A stretch of 36,952 nucleotides of DNA, taken from contig JAUNQN010000029.1 of the NCBI GenBank assembly GCA_030536145.1, positions 1 to 36,952 of the forward strand, in the 5' to 3' direction. Within the stretch, counting starts at the first letter, position 1. The number at the start of each line of letters is the position of its first letter. The notes below the pieces were generated by a model, which was not told the origin of the DNA, ran no database searches, and saw only the letters and a program-made list of their open reading frames with translations. Shown piece after piece: positions 26,369-34,355 of the stretch. Source of the DNA: Akkermansia sp. Lineage in GTDB: Bacteria > Verrucomicrobiota > Verrucomicrobiia > Verrucomicrobiales > Akkermansiaceae. Both the position numbers and the translations under genes were made by a program.

Positions 26369-26992
26369 TTAATCAAACAAAAGCAAGACGGCAAACGCGG
26401 CCAGCACCAGGGAAAAAACGGCATCAATGGCGGCGGCGTGCGCGGCATAGGCACGCCGCACGGGCGCCCACTGCAGCAGGCCGCTCCACAGCGCCCAGCC
26501 TGCCAGCGCGGTGAGCGTGAGGGATACCACCAGCGCGGGCGCATACCAGGGGTACTGCCCGGCATACTGCCCCAGCGGCCCCATGCACAGGCCGCCGATG
26601 AAGAGCAGGCATTTCACGTTCAGGATATTGCACAGGAACCCCTGCCACACCATGCCCGGCAGGGTGGCGGCGGTGCTGCGGCTGCTTGCCATGTCCGCCC
26701 CGCGCAGGGAGCGCGGGAAAATGCGCCAGGCCAGGTACAGCAGCCAGGCGGCGGCGGCATACAGCACATAGCGGCTCCACGGCTGCTGCATCACCCCCGT
26801 GCCCACGGTGCATACCAGGGTGGCCTGCACGCAGAACCCGGTGCAGATACCGGCGGCCACGGCCATGGCGGCGCGGAAACCGCGGGAGAGCGCCGTATGC
26901 ACCACAAAGTAGATATCCGGCCCCGGGCTGAGCTGGGAGAGCACCAGCAGGCCGCACACCGCAGCCAGGCTCGGCAGGGCGTCTGTCATCAT
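26369..26992 (-). CDS. LysE/RhtB-family amino-acid exporter
   Basis: This 207-residue inner-membrane protein has about six hydrophobic helices. The family hallmark 'LSPGPDIYFVVHTALSRGFRAAMAVAAGICTG' is near residues 22-53. 'VWQGFLCNILNVKCLLFIGGL' at about 113-133 is the other conserved region ('NPKxxLF' in most members, here NVKCLLF). LysE-type proteins export amino acids or similar small molecules; the substrate is unknown. The ATG overlaps the stop of the upstream HD-domain gene by 4 bp, so it is translationally coupled at the end of the panD-secG-yhaM-like operon. No terminator was seen before the sdhC promoter. Confidence 0.85.
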   Translation of the reverse strand: MMTDALPSLAAVCGLLVLSQLSPGPDIYFVVHTALSRGFRAAMAVAAGICTGFCVQATLVCTVGTGVMQQPWSRYVLYAAAAWLLYLAWRIFPRSLRGADMASSRSTAATLPGMVWQGFLCNILNVKCLLFIGGLCMGPLGQYAGQYPWYAPALVVSLTLTALAGWALWSGLLQWAPVRRAYAAHAAAIDAVFSLVLAAFAVLLLFD

Positions 26993-28014
26993 CCCTCAAA
27001 GGAAGGCAGCGGCAGCACCAGGTTGGTGGGCATGGGCATCTTGCGCTGCAGGATGCGTTTGCCTATCTCCGGCTGGCCGGCATACGCCTGGGCAAGTATT
27101 TCCATCTTGGCATCCAGGTCGTCCGCATGGTGCAGCGCCAGGGCCTCCGGCGTCTTGGGCAGCACGGGGGAGCCGAACTCCAGGCTGCCGTGGTGGGATG
27201 CCACCAGGTGCAGCAGGTGCAGGCGCACCAGGTCGCTGGCGGGCTCCAGCGCCTTCCACTCCTCGCGCCGCTCATCCGTGAGCACGCGGGACCACAGCTT
27301 GTTGATGAGCTCCAGGCCAAAGGGAATGTGACCCAGCAGCTCGCCGCTCTCCGTAAAGGGCATCACCAGCGTGTGCTCCTCGTAGGCGTTCTCCCACATC
27401 TTGCCGCAGTCGTGGAACAGGGCGCCGGCCAGCACCAGGTCACGGTTCAGGGCGGGGTAGCAGGTGCACAGGGCGGCGGCATTGCGCATCACCCCGGCGG
27501 TATGCTCCACCAGGCCGCCGCGGCGGGCGTGGTGCACGCTGCGCGCTGCGCCGCTGCGGCGGAAACGCGCGCCGAAGGTTTCCAGCAGTGCCTGGGAGAG
27601 GGTCTTCAGGCGGGGGTCCGCCATGCTCTCCACCATGGTGCCGATGTAGGCCCAGTCCTCCGCCTGCTTGCGGCGCAACTCCGGGTTCCCGGCCAGCATC
27701 TCCTCCTCCTCGTCGGGGGTCAGGGGGCGGGCGTCCAGCTCCGTGGCATCCATGCCGTACTGGTTCACCTGCCAGTTGCCGGTCACGGCCACGGCCATAC
27801 CGGCCTGCAGGGCGGAAAAGGCGGGGTGCCAGGGCGCGTTGTCCCATACCTTGATGGTCACGCTGCCGCCCACATCCGTGAGCACAATCTCCAGATAGGG
27901 CTTGCCGGTCTTGGTTGTGCGGGTGTTGTGCTGCCCCACCTGGGCAAACACGGTTCCCTGCACCATCTCCTTGCCGGCTTCGGCGGTCAGTTGTGTCAGG
28001 CTTTCAAACTTCAT
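26989..28014 (-). CDS. YhaM-like 3'-5' exoribonuclease (OB fold plus HD domain)
   Basis: The 341-residue protein has an N-terminal OB-fold domain ('GTVFAQVGQHNTRTTKTGKPYLEIVL...GSVTIKVWD', about 20-105) and an HD-phosphohydrolase domain. The HD domain contains 'HHARRGGLVEHTAGVM', the metal-binding 'FHDCGKMWE', 'HLLHLVASHHGSLEFGSP' and a final Asp in 'HHADDLDAK'. This is the architecture of Bacillus YhaM, a 3'-5' exonuclease for RNA and single-stranded DNA. The motifs are intact, so it should be active. It sits 40 bp after secG and overlaps the LysE gene by 4 bp. Confidence 0.87.
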   Translation of the reverse strand: MKFESLTQLTAEAGKEMVQGTVFAQVGQHNTRTTKTGKPYLEIVLTDVGGSVTIKVWDNAPWHPAFSALQAGMAVAVTGNWQVNQYGMDATELDARPLTPDEEEEMLAGNPELRRKQAEDWAYIGTMVESMADPRLKTLSQALLETFGARFRRSGAARSVHHARRGGLVEHTAGVMRNAAALCTCYPALNRDLVLAGALFHDCGKMWENAYEEHTLVMPFTESGELLGHIPFGLELINKLWSRVLTDERREEWKALEPASDLVRLHLLHLVASHHGSLEFGSPVLPKTPEALALHHADDLDAKMEILAQAYAGQPEIGKRILQRKMPMPTNLVLPLPSFEG

Positions 28015-28054
28015 AGGGTGTTGGGGGTAGGGGTAAGTTTTTTCAGGGTGGTGT

Positions 28055-28534
28055 TTACGCTGCCGGGGTCTCGGCGGGGGCGGCGGGTTCCTCAGCCTTC
28101 GGCTCCACGGCGGCGGGGGCGCTCACGGCATTCACCAGGTCCTCAAGGTTGTCCTGGGCAGGGGCAGCGGGGGCCTTGGCAGGAGTCTCCTCCTTGGCAG
28201 CCTCGGCAGGCTTCTGCTCCTCGGCCTGCTTGGCGGGGGCAGCGGCCACGGCCTGCTGGTTCTGCAGGCCCAGCTGGGACTTCTGGGACTGGAAGCGGTG
28301 GTTCATCAGCACCGCCAGCACAAAGCAGAGAATCATGAACAGGGAGCCGAACAGCACCGTGCCCTTCTTGAGCACGTCTGTGGTCTGGGCACCGAAAGCC
28401 TGGTCGGTCATGGCGGCACCGAAGGCGGCGCCGAGGCCCTCCTGCTTGGGACGCTGCATCAGCACCACGAGCAGAAGCAGGGCGCAGACGATGAGGAGGA
28501 TGGCGAAAACAATGTAAATGGCGGCGTTAAGCAT
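28055..28534 (-). CDS. secG: Preprotein translocase subunit SecG with long Ala/Pro/Glu tail
   Basis: This 159-residue accessory subunit belongs to the SecYEG channel. The first about 80 residues match the family: membrane helix 1 ('YIVFAILLIVCALLLLVVLMQRPKQEGLGAAFG', with the conserved 'QRxKxEGLG') and helix 2 ('VLFGSLFMILCFVLAVLMN'). SecG is usually 70-110 residues. Here about 75 further residues form a low-complexity Ala/Pro/Glu/Lys tail with an amphipathic patch ('NLEDLVNAVSAP'). In the SecG topology the tail would be on the periplasmic side. It lies 37 bp after panD and upstream of the yhaM-like gene. Confidence 0.92.
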   Translation of the reverse strand: MLNAAIYIVFAILLIVCALLLLVVLMQRPKQEGLGAAFGAAMTDQAFGAQTTDVLKKGTVLFGSLFMILCFVLAVLMNHRFQSQKSQLGLQNQQAVAAAPAKQAEEQKPAEAAKEETPAKAPAAPAQDNLEDLVNAVSAPAAVEPKAEEPAAPAETPAA

Positions 28535-28571
28535 GGCGTGATTGTATCTTATGGTAAGGGGTTTGTAAAGC

Positions 28572-28910
28572 TCAGGCGATGATTTCGTTCAGCTCGTTGC
28601 AGACGATGCGGGTGGGGGTGATGGGCTTGTCGTCCAGCGCAAAGCTCATGATGATGACGCGCTCCCCGGCCTTGATGAGGTGGGCGGCGGCGCCGTTGAT
28701 GATAATCTGCCCGGTGCGGGGCGGGCCCACCAGCACGTAGGTTTCCAGGCGGTTGCCGGAGGCACAGGAGGCCACCAGCACCTTCTCCCCCGGCCACAGC
28801 CCGGCGGCTTCAACCAGGTCCTCGGGAATCTCTATGCTCCCTTCATACTCCAAGTCGCCACGGGTGACCATGGCGCGGTGAATCTTTGATTTAAGCTGGC
28901 AGACCAACAT
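28572..28910 (-). CDS. panD: Aspartate 1-decarboxylase proenzyme
   Basis: This 112-residue pyruvoyl enzyme makes beta-alanine from aspartate for pantothenate and CoA synthesis. The self-cleavage site Gly24-Ser25 in 'YEGS' is present and would yield the N-terminal pyruvoyl group. 'KIHRAMVTRGDLEYEGSI' and 'NGAAAHLIKAGERVIIMSFA' are the conserved regions flanking the active site; Lys9 and Thr57-type residues are at the usual places. Length is slightly shorter than E. coli PanD (126). It heads the panD-secG-yhaM-like-lysE-like unit. panB and panC are not nearby. Confidence 0.94.
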   Translation of the reverse strand: MLVCQLKSKIHRAMVTRGDLEYEGSIEIPEDLVEAAGLWPGEKVLVASCASGNRLETYVLVGPPRTGQIIINGAAAHLIKAGERVIIMSFALDDKPITPTRIVCNELNEIIA

Positions 28911-28933
28911 GACTAGATTTTTTACGGGCGCCT

Positions 28934-28962
28934 ATGAAACTACTTTTTCACCCAAAGGTCAA
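28934..28962 (-). promoter_or_regulatory. Possible promoter of the panD operon
   Basis: On the minus strand TTGACC (28957-28962) is followed by 17 bp and TTTCAT (28934-28939). The -35 box and spacing are good but the -10 box is poor. It lies 23 bp before the panD ATG. Confidence 0.4.
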
Positions 28963-29028
28963 GCCTAAACAGCACACTTGGCGCGCTTTCACCACTATAT
29001 GCCGCAAAAAGCCCGCTGCCCCCCTGCC

Positions 29029-29652
29029 CTATGCCCCGGCGCCCAGGCGGGCGCAGACGGCACAGGGCGGCTTGCAGCCGCGCGCCGGGCAGTGCGCGCG
29101 CCCCCAGAGCACGAACTGGATGTGTACCTTGCCCCAGGTGTGCTGCGGAAAGGCCTTTTTCAAATCCGCCTCCACCTTCTCCACCGTGCTGCCGCGGGAC
29201 AATCCCCAGCGGCGCGCCAGGCGGAAGATGTGCGTATCCACCGGGAACGCCGGGTGGTCGAACGCCTGGTTCATCACCACGGATGCCGTCTTGTGCCCCA
29301 CACCCGGCAGGGCCTCCAGCTCCTCGAAGGTGGAGGGCACCTGCCCGCCGTGGCGCTCCAGCAGCAGGCGGGAGGTCTCCACAATCCGCTTGGCCTTCGT
29401 CTCCGTAAGCCCGCAGGTGGCTATGTACTCCCGCACCTTCTCCCACCCCAGCGCCACCATGGCAGCGGGGTCCGGGGCCGCGGCAAACAGCGCGGGCGTC
29501 ACCTTGTTCACCCGCGCATCCGTGCACTGGGCGGAAAGCATCACCGCCACCAGCAGCGTATACGCATCCCGGTGGTGCAGCGGCACCTCCGGCGCAGGAA
29601 AAGCCTTCTCAAACTCCTCCAGCACCACCGCCACCCTTTGCGCGCGCGTCAT
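29029..29652 (-). CDS. nth: Endonuclease III (DNA glycosylase/AP lyase) with unusual Fe-S loop
   Basis: This 207-residue base-excision-repair enzyme removes oxidised pyrimidines. The helix-hairpin-helix 'LPGVGHKTA' carries the catalytic Lys121, and Asp139 is in 'PVDTHI'. The cluster loop has four cysteines (C188, C193, C197, C200) spaced C-x4-C-x3-C-x2-C, not the canonical C-x6-C-x2-C-x5-C; the usual last cysteine is missing because the chain ends seven residues after C200. The ATG at 29650-29652 is preferred over a TTG two codons upstream. It lies 17 bp after the small lipoprotein gene, so they are probably co-transcribed. Confidence 0.92.
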   Translation of the reverse strand: MTRAQRVAVVLEEFEKAFPAPEVPLHHRDAYTLLVAVMLSAQCTDARVNKVTPALFAAAPDPAAMVALGWEKVREYIATCGLTETKAKRIVETSRLLLERHGGQVPSTFEELEALPGVGHKTASVVMNQAFDHPAFPVDTHIFRLARRWGLSRGSTVEKVEADLKKAFPQHTWGKVHIQFVLWGRAHCPARGCKPPCAVCARLGAGA

Positions 29653-29669
29653 AGGCAAGGCTGATGGAT

Positions 29670-29876
29670 TTACCGGCGCTCGGAGAGGCCGCTGAGCGGC
29701 CCCATGGCGGCATCACCCTCCTGCTTGGTGGGATTGCTCCAGGGCTTCACACTCTCCTCACTGCCGCGGGGGGCCACCACGGTGCGGTTGGTCTTGGGGG
29801 CATCAGGCATGCTCTGGCAGGCGGCGGCGGCCACTGCGGCCAGCAGGCACAGGGCCAGCATCTTGGTATTCTTCAT
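29670..29876 (-). CDS. Small lipoprotein of unknown function
   Basis: This 68-residue protein has a lipoprotein signal peptide ending 'AAAAC' (Cys20) and a short hydrophilic tail rich in Pro, Ser and charged residues. No family is recognised. The lipobox lacks the common Leu at -3 but the charge, hydrophobic core and Cys position are typical. It is followed closely by nth and lies just beyond the terminator of the coiled-coil pair. No clear -35 box was found, so its promoter is not defined. Confidence 0.7.
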   Translation of the reverse strand: MKNTKMLALCLLAAVAAAACQSMPDAPKTNRTVVAPRGSEESVKPWSNPTKQEGDAAMGPLSGLSERR

Positions 29877-29905
29877 GGTTGTATTATGTATTTGTTAGTG
29901 TATGG

Positions 29906-29937
29906 AAAAGCCGCCTGCCCTTTCCAGGCAGGCGGCT
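29906..29937 (-). terminator. Terminator of the coiled-coil protein pair
   Basis: AGCCGCCTGCC (29909-29919) and GGCAGGCGGCT (29927-29937) form a perfect 11-bp stem around a 7-base loop. On the minus strand it is followed by TTTTCC. It lies about 39 bp after the stop of the downstream gene of the pair. Confidence 0.85.
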
Positions 29938-29975
29938 GATGGAGAAAGGATGGAAGTTCCAAACCTGCCCGGACC

Positions 29976-30863
29976 TTAGCGGCCCTGCGGCTTGATGCGG
30001 AACACCACGTCACCCACCTGCGGACGGATACCGCCCGGCAGCTTCTTGGGATCGTAGTCGGCAATCACCTCGCCGCTGTCGATGCTGCGGATGCGGAGCG
30101 GGGCCACGGAGTTGTCGCTGCGGCGCACCTGCAGGGAGGTGGTGTCACCCACAATCAGGCCGCTGTCCATGCCCACGTTGAAGCAGACATAGTTCCAGCG
30201 CGGGTCCACGGCGTCGATGACGTACTCGTCGTCGTTCTTGGTGTACTCCTTGAAGAAGGCGGTGTTCGTGCGGGTGGCGCGGGCCAGCTCCAGCTTCTCG
30301 CCGTACAGCTTCTCGGCGGCGGCCTTGTGCTTGGCCAGGGCGTCCTTCAGCTCACCGGCCAGTTTCTTCTCACGGGCCTGTTCCTTGGCAATCAAGGTCT
30401 TGATCTGCTCCAGCACTTCCATGTAGGACTGGCCGGGGGAGATGGAGAAGTTGAGACCGGAGGCGTTCAGCTGCTCCAATGCCTCGTTGAAGGCGTTGCG
30501 CAACTGCTCGATGTTGGCCTGGGCTTCCTTCACCTTGGCCTGCACGTCGGCAAGCTCGCGCTGGTGGTTGCGGAGAACAAGCTCGGCATCGTCACGCTGG
30601 GCGTGCTGGTCGTTCATCACGTTCTGGGATTGCTCCGTCTGCTTCACGGCATCGTTACGCTCGCTGGAAATCTGGGCGGCAGCCCTCTCCAGTTCCTGGT
30701 TCTCCTTGCGGAGACCCGTCGCATTGCCGTCTTCCACGTTGGGACCGCCGCCATGCACGGCAAGAAGCAGGTTCATCACTTTGTCCTGGTCCACGGAGTA
30801 GTACACCGCAGCACCGCCAAGGCCCAGGCAGAGGGTTGTCACGATAAGCTGAGAGATTTTCAT
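29976..30863 (-). CDS. Membrane-anchored coiled-coil protein, paralogue of the upstream gene
   Basis: This 295-residue protein has an N-terminal signal anchor ('ISQLIVTTLCLGLGGAAVYYSV') and a long, charged, Glu/Gln/Lys-rich coiled coil (about 50-130 and 150-205). The C-terminal beta-domain (about 215-292) reads 'DPRWNYVCFNVGMDSGLIVGDTT', 'LRIRSIDSGEVIADY' and 'IRPQVGDVVF'. The last domain matches the end of the upstream protein, so the two are paralogues. Its pattern (W-x-Y-V, G-x3-G, 'VGD.V') resembles small beta-barrel domains of envelope or flagella-associated proteins, but I cannot name a family. It follows its paralogue by 24 bp. A structural role at the envelope is a guess. Confidence 0.78.
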   Translation of the reverse strand: MKISQLIVTTLCLGLGGAAVYYSVDQDKVMNLLLAVHGGGPNVEDGNATGLRKENQELERAAAQISSERNDAVKQTEQSQNVMNDQHAQRDDAELVLRNHQRELADVQAKVKEAQANIEQLRNAFNEALEQLNASGLNFSISPGQSYMEVLEQIKTLIAKEQAREKKLAGELKDALAKHKAAAEKLYGEKLELARATRTNTAFFKEYTKNDDEYVIDAVDPRWNYVCFNVGMDSGLIVGDTTSLQVRRSDNSVAPLRIRSIDSGEVIADYDPKKLPGGIRPQVGDVVFRIKPQGR

Positions 30864-30887
30864 ATCGGTAAAGGGATGGTATGGATT

Positions 30888-31721
30888 TTACTTGTCTTCG
30901 CGGACGGAGTAGACGATGTCACCCACCTGCACGCGGTCACCGGGGCGCATGGTGCTGTACACCACATCACAGCTGGAGCGGTTGGATTCCACCAGGGTCA
31001 CGTCAAGCTCGCAAATCTTGCGGTCGCCGCGCATCACCTGCAGGCGGGAGCCAATCACCACGCCGCGGTCCACACCGGCATCCAGAATCACATAATCCCA
31101 CTTGGGGTCGGCAAACACCACCTGGCAGCGCAGCTCCGGGGGAGACAGGCGGGAGAGGCGGTCGGAGTTGAGCTTCTTGGCAGCGCGGGTCAGGTTGAGC
31201 GTACGGTCGCTGGCCTTGCCCAGGTTGGCCACGATGTCCAGCTGGCGGGCAATCTCAATCTCCATGCGGTCGTTCTTGTTCACCAGGTCTGCGATGGCCT
31301 GACCGACGGCGCGCAGGGAGTCTTCGTCAGCCTCGTCCAGGCCCACACCGGTGTGAAGGTCGTTCTTGAACTTCTCGAACTCGGACTTCAGGTCCTCGTA
31401 CTCCTTCTTGGCCTGGGCCAGCTCGTCGTTGGCGCGCTGGATTTCGCCGGGCAGCGGGGCGTCTTCCTGTTCGATGACCTCCTGCTCGTGCTTGAAGCGC
31501 GCCGTCTCGGAAACAAAGAAGTTCTTGCGGATGATAGCGTACTGCTTGATTGCCTTGTCCAGGTCGATTTCCTTGCTCTTGCGCACGGCTGCATCGAACT
31601 GGGACTGGACTGCTGCTACCTCGCCGGTGGCCGGTTCGGCCATCGATTCAAAGTTTTTATAGAACAAGAATGAGGCGGCGAGGAAGAGGACTATGGCGCC
31701 TGTAATGATGTATTTCCACAT
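30888..31721 (-). CDS. Membrane-anchored coiled-coil protein, first of a paralogous pair
   Basis: This 277-residue protein has one N-terminal membrane helix ('YIITGAIVLFLAASFLFYKNF'), a coiled-coil middle (about 40-190, 'AQAKKEYEDLKSEFEKF') and a C-terminal beta-domain. That domain reads 'DPKWDYVILDAGVDRGVVIGSRLQVMRGDRKICELDVTLVESNRSSCDVV' and 'VQVGDIVYSV'. It aligns with the downstream protein along its whole layout. No enzymatic motif is present. It is transcribed from its own likely promoter on the far side of the pnp terminator, and the pair ends in a shared terminator. Confidence 0.78.
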   Translation of the reverse strand: MWKYIITGAIVLFLAASFLFYKNFESMAEPATGEVAAVQSQFDAAVRKSKEIDLDKAIKQYAIIRKNFFVSETARFKHEQEVIEQEDAPLPGEIQRANDELAQAKKEYEDLKSEFEKFKNDLHTGVGLDEADEDSLRAVGQAIADLVNKNDRMEIEIARQLDIVANLGKASDRTLNLTRAAKKLNSDRLSRLSPPELRCQVVFADPKWDYVILDAGVDRGVVIGSRLQVMRGDRKICELDVTLVESNRSSCDVVYSTMRPGDRVQVGDIVYSVREDK

Positions 31722-31754
31722 GGTATAAGCTGTATTTGCGGCTGTTCACTAGAT

Positions 31755-31783
31755 AAACTATACTACTTCCCCCGCCATTGCAA
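31755..31783 (-). promoter_or_regulatory. Probable promoter of the coiled-coil pair
   Basis: On the minus strand TTGCAA (31778-31783) is followed by 17 bp and TAGTTT (31755-31760), within an AT-rich patch 33 bp before the first ATG. An overlapping TATAGT at 15-16 bp spacing is an alternative -10 box. Confidence 0.5.
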
Positions 31784-31882
31784 CCAAAAAAAGCGGTCGG
31801 GATGATTTTTTTTTGCAAATTTCCGCGCCGGAGCCCCCGCAGCGCGCCCCCGGCACCCCCAAAAGGGGCCGGAACAGGGTGG

Positions 31883-31917
31883 AAAAAGCCGCCTGCGGGG
31901 GCACCCGCAGGCGGCTT
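31883..31917 (-). terminator. Rho-independent terminator of pnp
   Basis: AAGCCGCCTGCGGG (31886-31899) and CCCGCAGGCGGCTT (31904-31917) form a perfect 14-bp stem with a GGCA loop. It is followed on the minus strand by a T5 tract and CC. It lies about 27 bp after the pnp stop. Confidence 0.92.
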
Positions 31918-31944
31918 GCAGCTTTTCAGGCGCTGTCGCCGGGC

Positions 31945-34089
31945 TTAGGCCTCGGCAGACTCGGCTTCCTTGGCCTTCTTGTCGCGCAGGGCGGCGCGGA
32001 TGGACATCTTCACGCGGCCCTTGTCATCGATGCCGATGCACTTGGCGGTGACGATATCGCCCACCTTCACCACATCCTCGGTCTTCTGCGTGCGGCCTTC
32101 GGCCAGCTCGGAGATGTGGATGAGGCCGTCCTTGCCGGGCAGCACCTCCATGAAGGCGCCGAACTCCTTGGTGGAGACAATCTTGCCCTCGTAGGTCTCG
32201 CCCACCTCAATCTCCTTGAACATGCGGTCGATGAGGGAGAGGGCGCGCTCCACGCCTTCCTGGCGATTGCCGTAAATGCGCACGGTACCGTCCTCCTCGA
32301 TGTTGATGTCCGTGCCGGTCTCCGCCTGCAGGGCCTTGATGTTCTTGCCGCCGGGGCCGATGAGCTCGCCGATGCGGTCCTGCGGGATGGTGGTGGACTC
32401 GATGCGCGGAGCATACGGGCTCATCTCCTGCGGGCCGGCAATGGCGGCGTTCATGGTCTCCAGCACGTCCAGGCGGCCCTTGCGGGCCAGGTGGATGGCC
32501 TCCTCCAGGATGTACAGGGGGATGCCGGGCAGCTTCAGGTCCAGCTGGTAGCCGGTCACACCCTCGGTGGAGCCGCACAGCTTGAAGTCCATGTCACCGT
32601 AGAAGTCCTCGGAACCGATGATGTCCAGCAGCGTCTTGTAGCGCTTGGGCTCGCGGTCGCCCGCGTTCTCGAACTCCGTCACCAGGCCCACGGAAATACC
32701 GGAGACCGGGCGCTTCAGCGGCACGCCCGCCGCCAGCAGGGACATGGTGCCGGCGCACACGGAGGCCATGGAGGTGGAGCCGTTGGACTCCATAATCTCG
32801 GAGGAGACGCGGATGGCGTACGGGAACTCGTCCTCGGAGGGCACCACCGGGGCGATGGAGCGCTCTGCCAGGGCGCCGTGGCCGATCTCGCGGCGGTTCT
32901 GGCCGCCGAAACGGCCGGTCTCGCCCACGGTGAAGGGCGGGAAGTTGTAGTGCAGGATAAAGCGCTTCTCAGACACGGAACCGGTGTAGTTGTCCATGTA
33001 CTGCTTCTCCTCCATGGGAGCCAGGGTGGCCAGGCACAGGGACTTGGTCTCACCGCGGGCAAAGAGGGAGGAGCCGTGCACCTGGCGGGGCAGCACGTTC
33101 ACCTCTGCCAGCAGGGGGCGCAGCTGCTTGATGCCGCGGCCGTCTGCACGCTTGTCCTGCTCCATGATGGAGATACGGAAAGCCTTCTTCTGGATGTACT
33201 CGAACACCTGCTCCACGTCAAAGTCCGTGGCCTCCGGGTAGGCCTGCTTGATGGCGGCCTCCACCTCGTCGCGCAGGGCGCCCACCTGCTTCTGGCGCTG
33301 AATCTTGTTCGGGGCGTAGATGGCCTCCTCGATGCGGTCGCCGGCAATCTGGTAGCCGATTTCCAGCAGCTCCGGCTTGGCCAGGGTCAGCTCGTACTCG
33401 CGCTTGGGCTTGCCGCAGATGCCGCGCAGCTCCTCCTGGGCGGCGCAAATCTTGGCCACGTTCTCCTGGGCCACGTGCAGGGCGGCGATGAAGTCCTCCT
33501 CCGGCAGCTCCTTGGCAGAACCCTCAATCATGATCACCTGGTCCTTGGAACCGGCGTACACCAGGTCCAGGTCGGATTCCTCGCGCTGGCTGTTGGTGGG
33601 GTTGATGACAAACTCGCCGTTGATGCGGCCCACGCGCACGGCGCCCACGGGCTCGGCAAAGGGAAGGTCGGAAATCACGCAGGCGGCAGAGGCACCGTTG
33701 ATGCTCAGGATATCCGGCTCGTTCTCGCCATCGGCGGAAAGCAGCAGCGTAATCACCTGCGTATCATAGAAATAGCCCTTCGGGAACATGGGGCGCAGCG
33801 GGCGGTCCGTCATGCGGCAGGTCAGGATCTCCTTCTCCGTGGGGCGTCCCTCGCGCTTGAAATAGCCGCCCGGGAACAGGCCCGCAGCCGCAGCCTTCTC
33901 CTTGTACTCCACAGAGAGAGGGAAGAACGTCTGGCCTTCTTTAATCTTGGTAGCACTCACAACAGTGACCAGAACCATAGTATCACCACAGCGGACTGTG
34001 ACTGCGCCATCTGCAAGCAGGGCAAGCTTACCGGTTTCAATGGTGATGGGATTTGCGCCGATGGCGCACGTAACGGAATGTATACTCAT
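31945..34089 (-). CDS. pnp: Polyribonucleotide nucleotidyltransferase (PNPase)
   Basis: This phosphorolytic 3'-5' exoribonuclease has 714 residues from the ATG at 34087-34089. It has two RNase PH-like domains: the first starts 'GKLALLADGAVTVRCGDTMVLVTVV', and the second holds 'RADGR.IKQLRPL' and 'NFPPFTVGETGRFGG'. A helical linker separates them. The KH domain ('IGPGGKNIKALQAETGTDINI', about 565-629) and S1 domain ('GETYEGKIVSTKEFGAFMEV', about 630-700) follow. Length is standard. In-frame codons upstream of the ATG have no family support. It is a single-gene unit with its own promoter, long leader and terminator. Confidence 0.97.
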   Translation of the reverse strand: MSIHSVTCAIGANPITIETGKLALLADGAVTVRCGDTMVLVTVVSATKIKEGQTFFPLSVEYKEKAAAAGLFPGGYFKREGRPTEKEILTCRMTDRPLRPMFPKGYFYDTQVITLLLSADGENEPDILSINGASAACVISDLPFAEPVGAVRVGRINGEFVINPTNSQREESDLDLVYAGSKDQVIMIEGSAKELPEEDFIAALHVAQENVAKICAAQEELRGICGKPKREYELTLAKPELLEIGYQIAGDRIEEAIYAPNKIQRQKQVGALRDEVEAAIKQAYPEATDFDVEQVFEYIQKKAFRISIMEQDKRADGRGIKQLRPLLAEVNVLPRQVHGSSLFARGETKSLCLATLAPMEEKQYMDNYTGSVSEKRFILHYNFPPFTVGETGRFGGQNRREIGHGALAERSIAPVVPSEDEFPYAIRVSSEIMESNGSTSMASVCAGTMSLLAAGVPLKRPVSGISVGLVTEFENAGDREPKRYKTLLDIIGSEDFYGDMDFKLCGSTEGVTGYQLDLKLPGIPLYILEEAIHLARKGRLDVLETMNAAIAGPQEMSPYAPRIESTTIPQDRIGELIGPGGKNIKALQAETGTDINIEEDGTVRIYGNRQEGVERALSLIDRMFKEIEVGETYEGKIVSTKEFGAFMEVLPGKDGLIHISELAEGRTQKTEDVVKVGDIVTAKCIGIDDKGRVKMSIRAALRDKKAKEAESAEA

Positions 34090-34235
34090 TTTCTTTACTT
34101 TCTTCGTGTAGCCGGCTCCGGGCATCGTCTCCGCAGGGTGGAACCGGCGAGCCCCCGCATCGACCCCGCCACCCGTTTCAGGCGGCAGGCACCGCGCCTC
34201 TCACACGCCGCCGGAGCGGCAGGATACACGCAGTT
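34090..34235 (-). promoter_or_regulatory. 5' leader of pnp (about 145 nt)
   Basis: The pnp promoter predicts transcription starting near 34235, leaving about 145 untranslated bases. The leader is GC-rich and can form several local stems (for example CGCAACTGCG and the GCCGCTCCGGCGGC region), before an unstructured AG-rich AAGAAAGTAAAGAAA just ahead of the ATG. In E. coli, pnp is autoregulated through a structured leader; a similar role here is inference only. Confidence 0.45.
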
Positions 34236-34241
34236 GCGTTT

Positions 34242-34270
34242 ATTCTATACGCTTGCACGCGCCATATCAA
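34242..34270 (-). promoter_or_regulatory. Promoter of pnp
   Basis: On the minus strand TTGATA (34265-34270) is followed by exactly 17 bp and TAGAAT (34242-34247). Both boxes are close to consensus. Confidence 0.78.
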
Positions 34271-34355
34271 GCCCATTCTTTCACTTTTTCCAAGGAAATA
34301 CTGACAGCATGCTTTTTTCTTTTCACGGCCCGCCCGTTCCTGTAGGATAGGCGGC

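Noticed and set aside
31813..34350. An 845-residue open frame opposite pnp
   Set aside because: It spans the pnp terminator, gene and leader and has no recognisable domain, so it is an antisense artefact.
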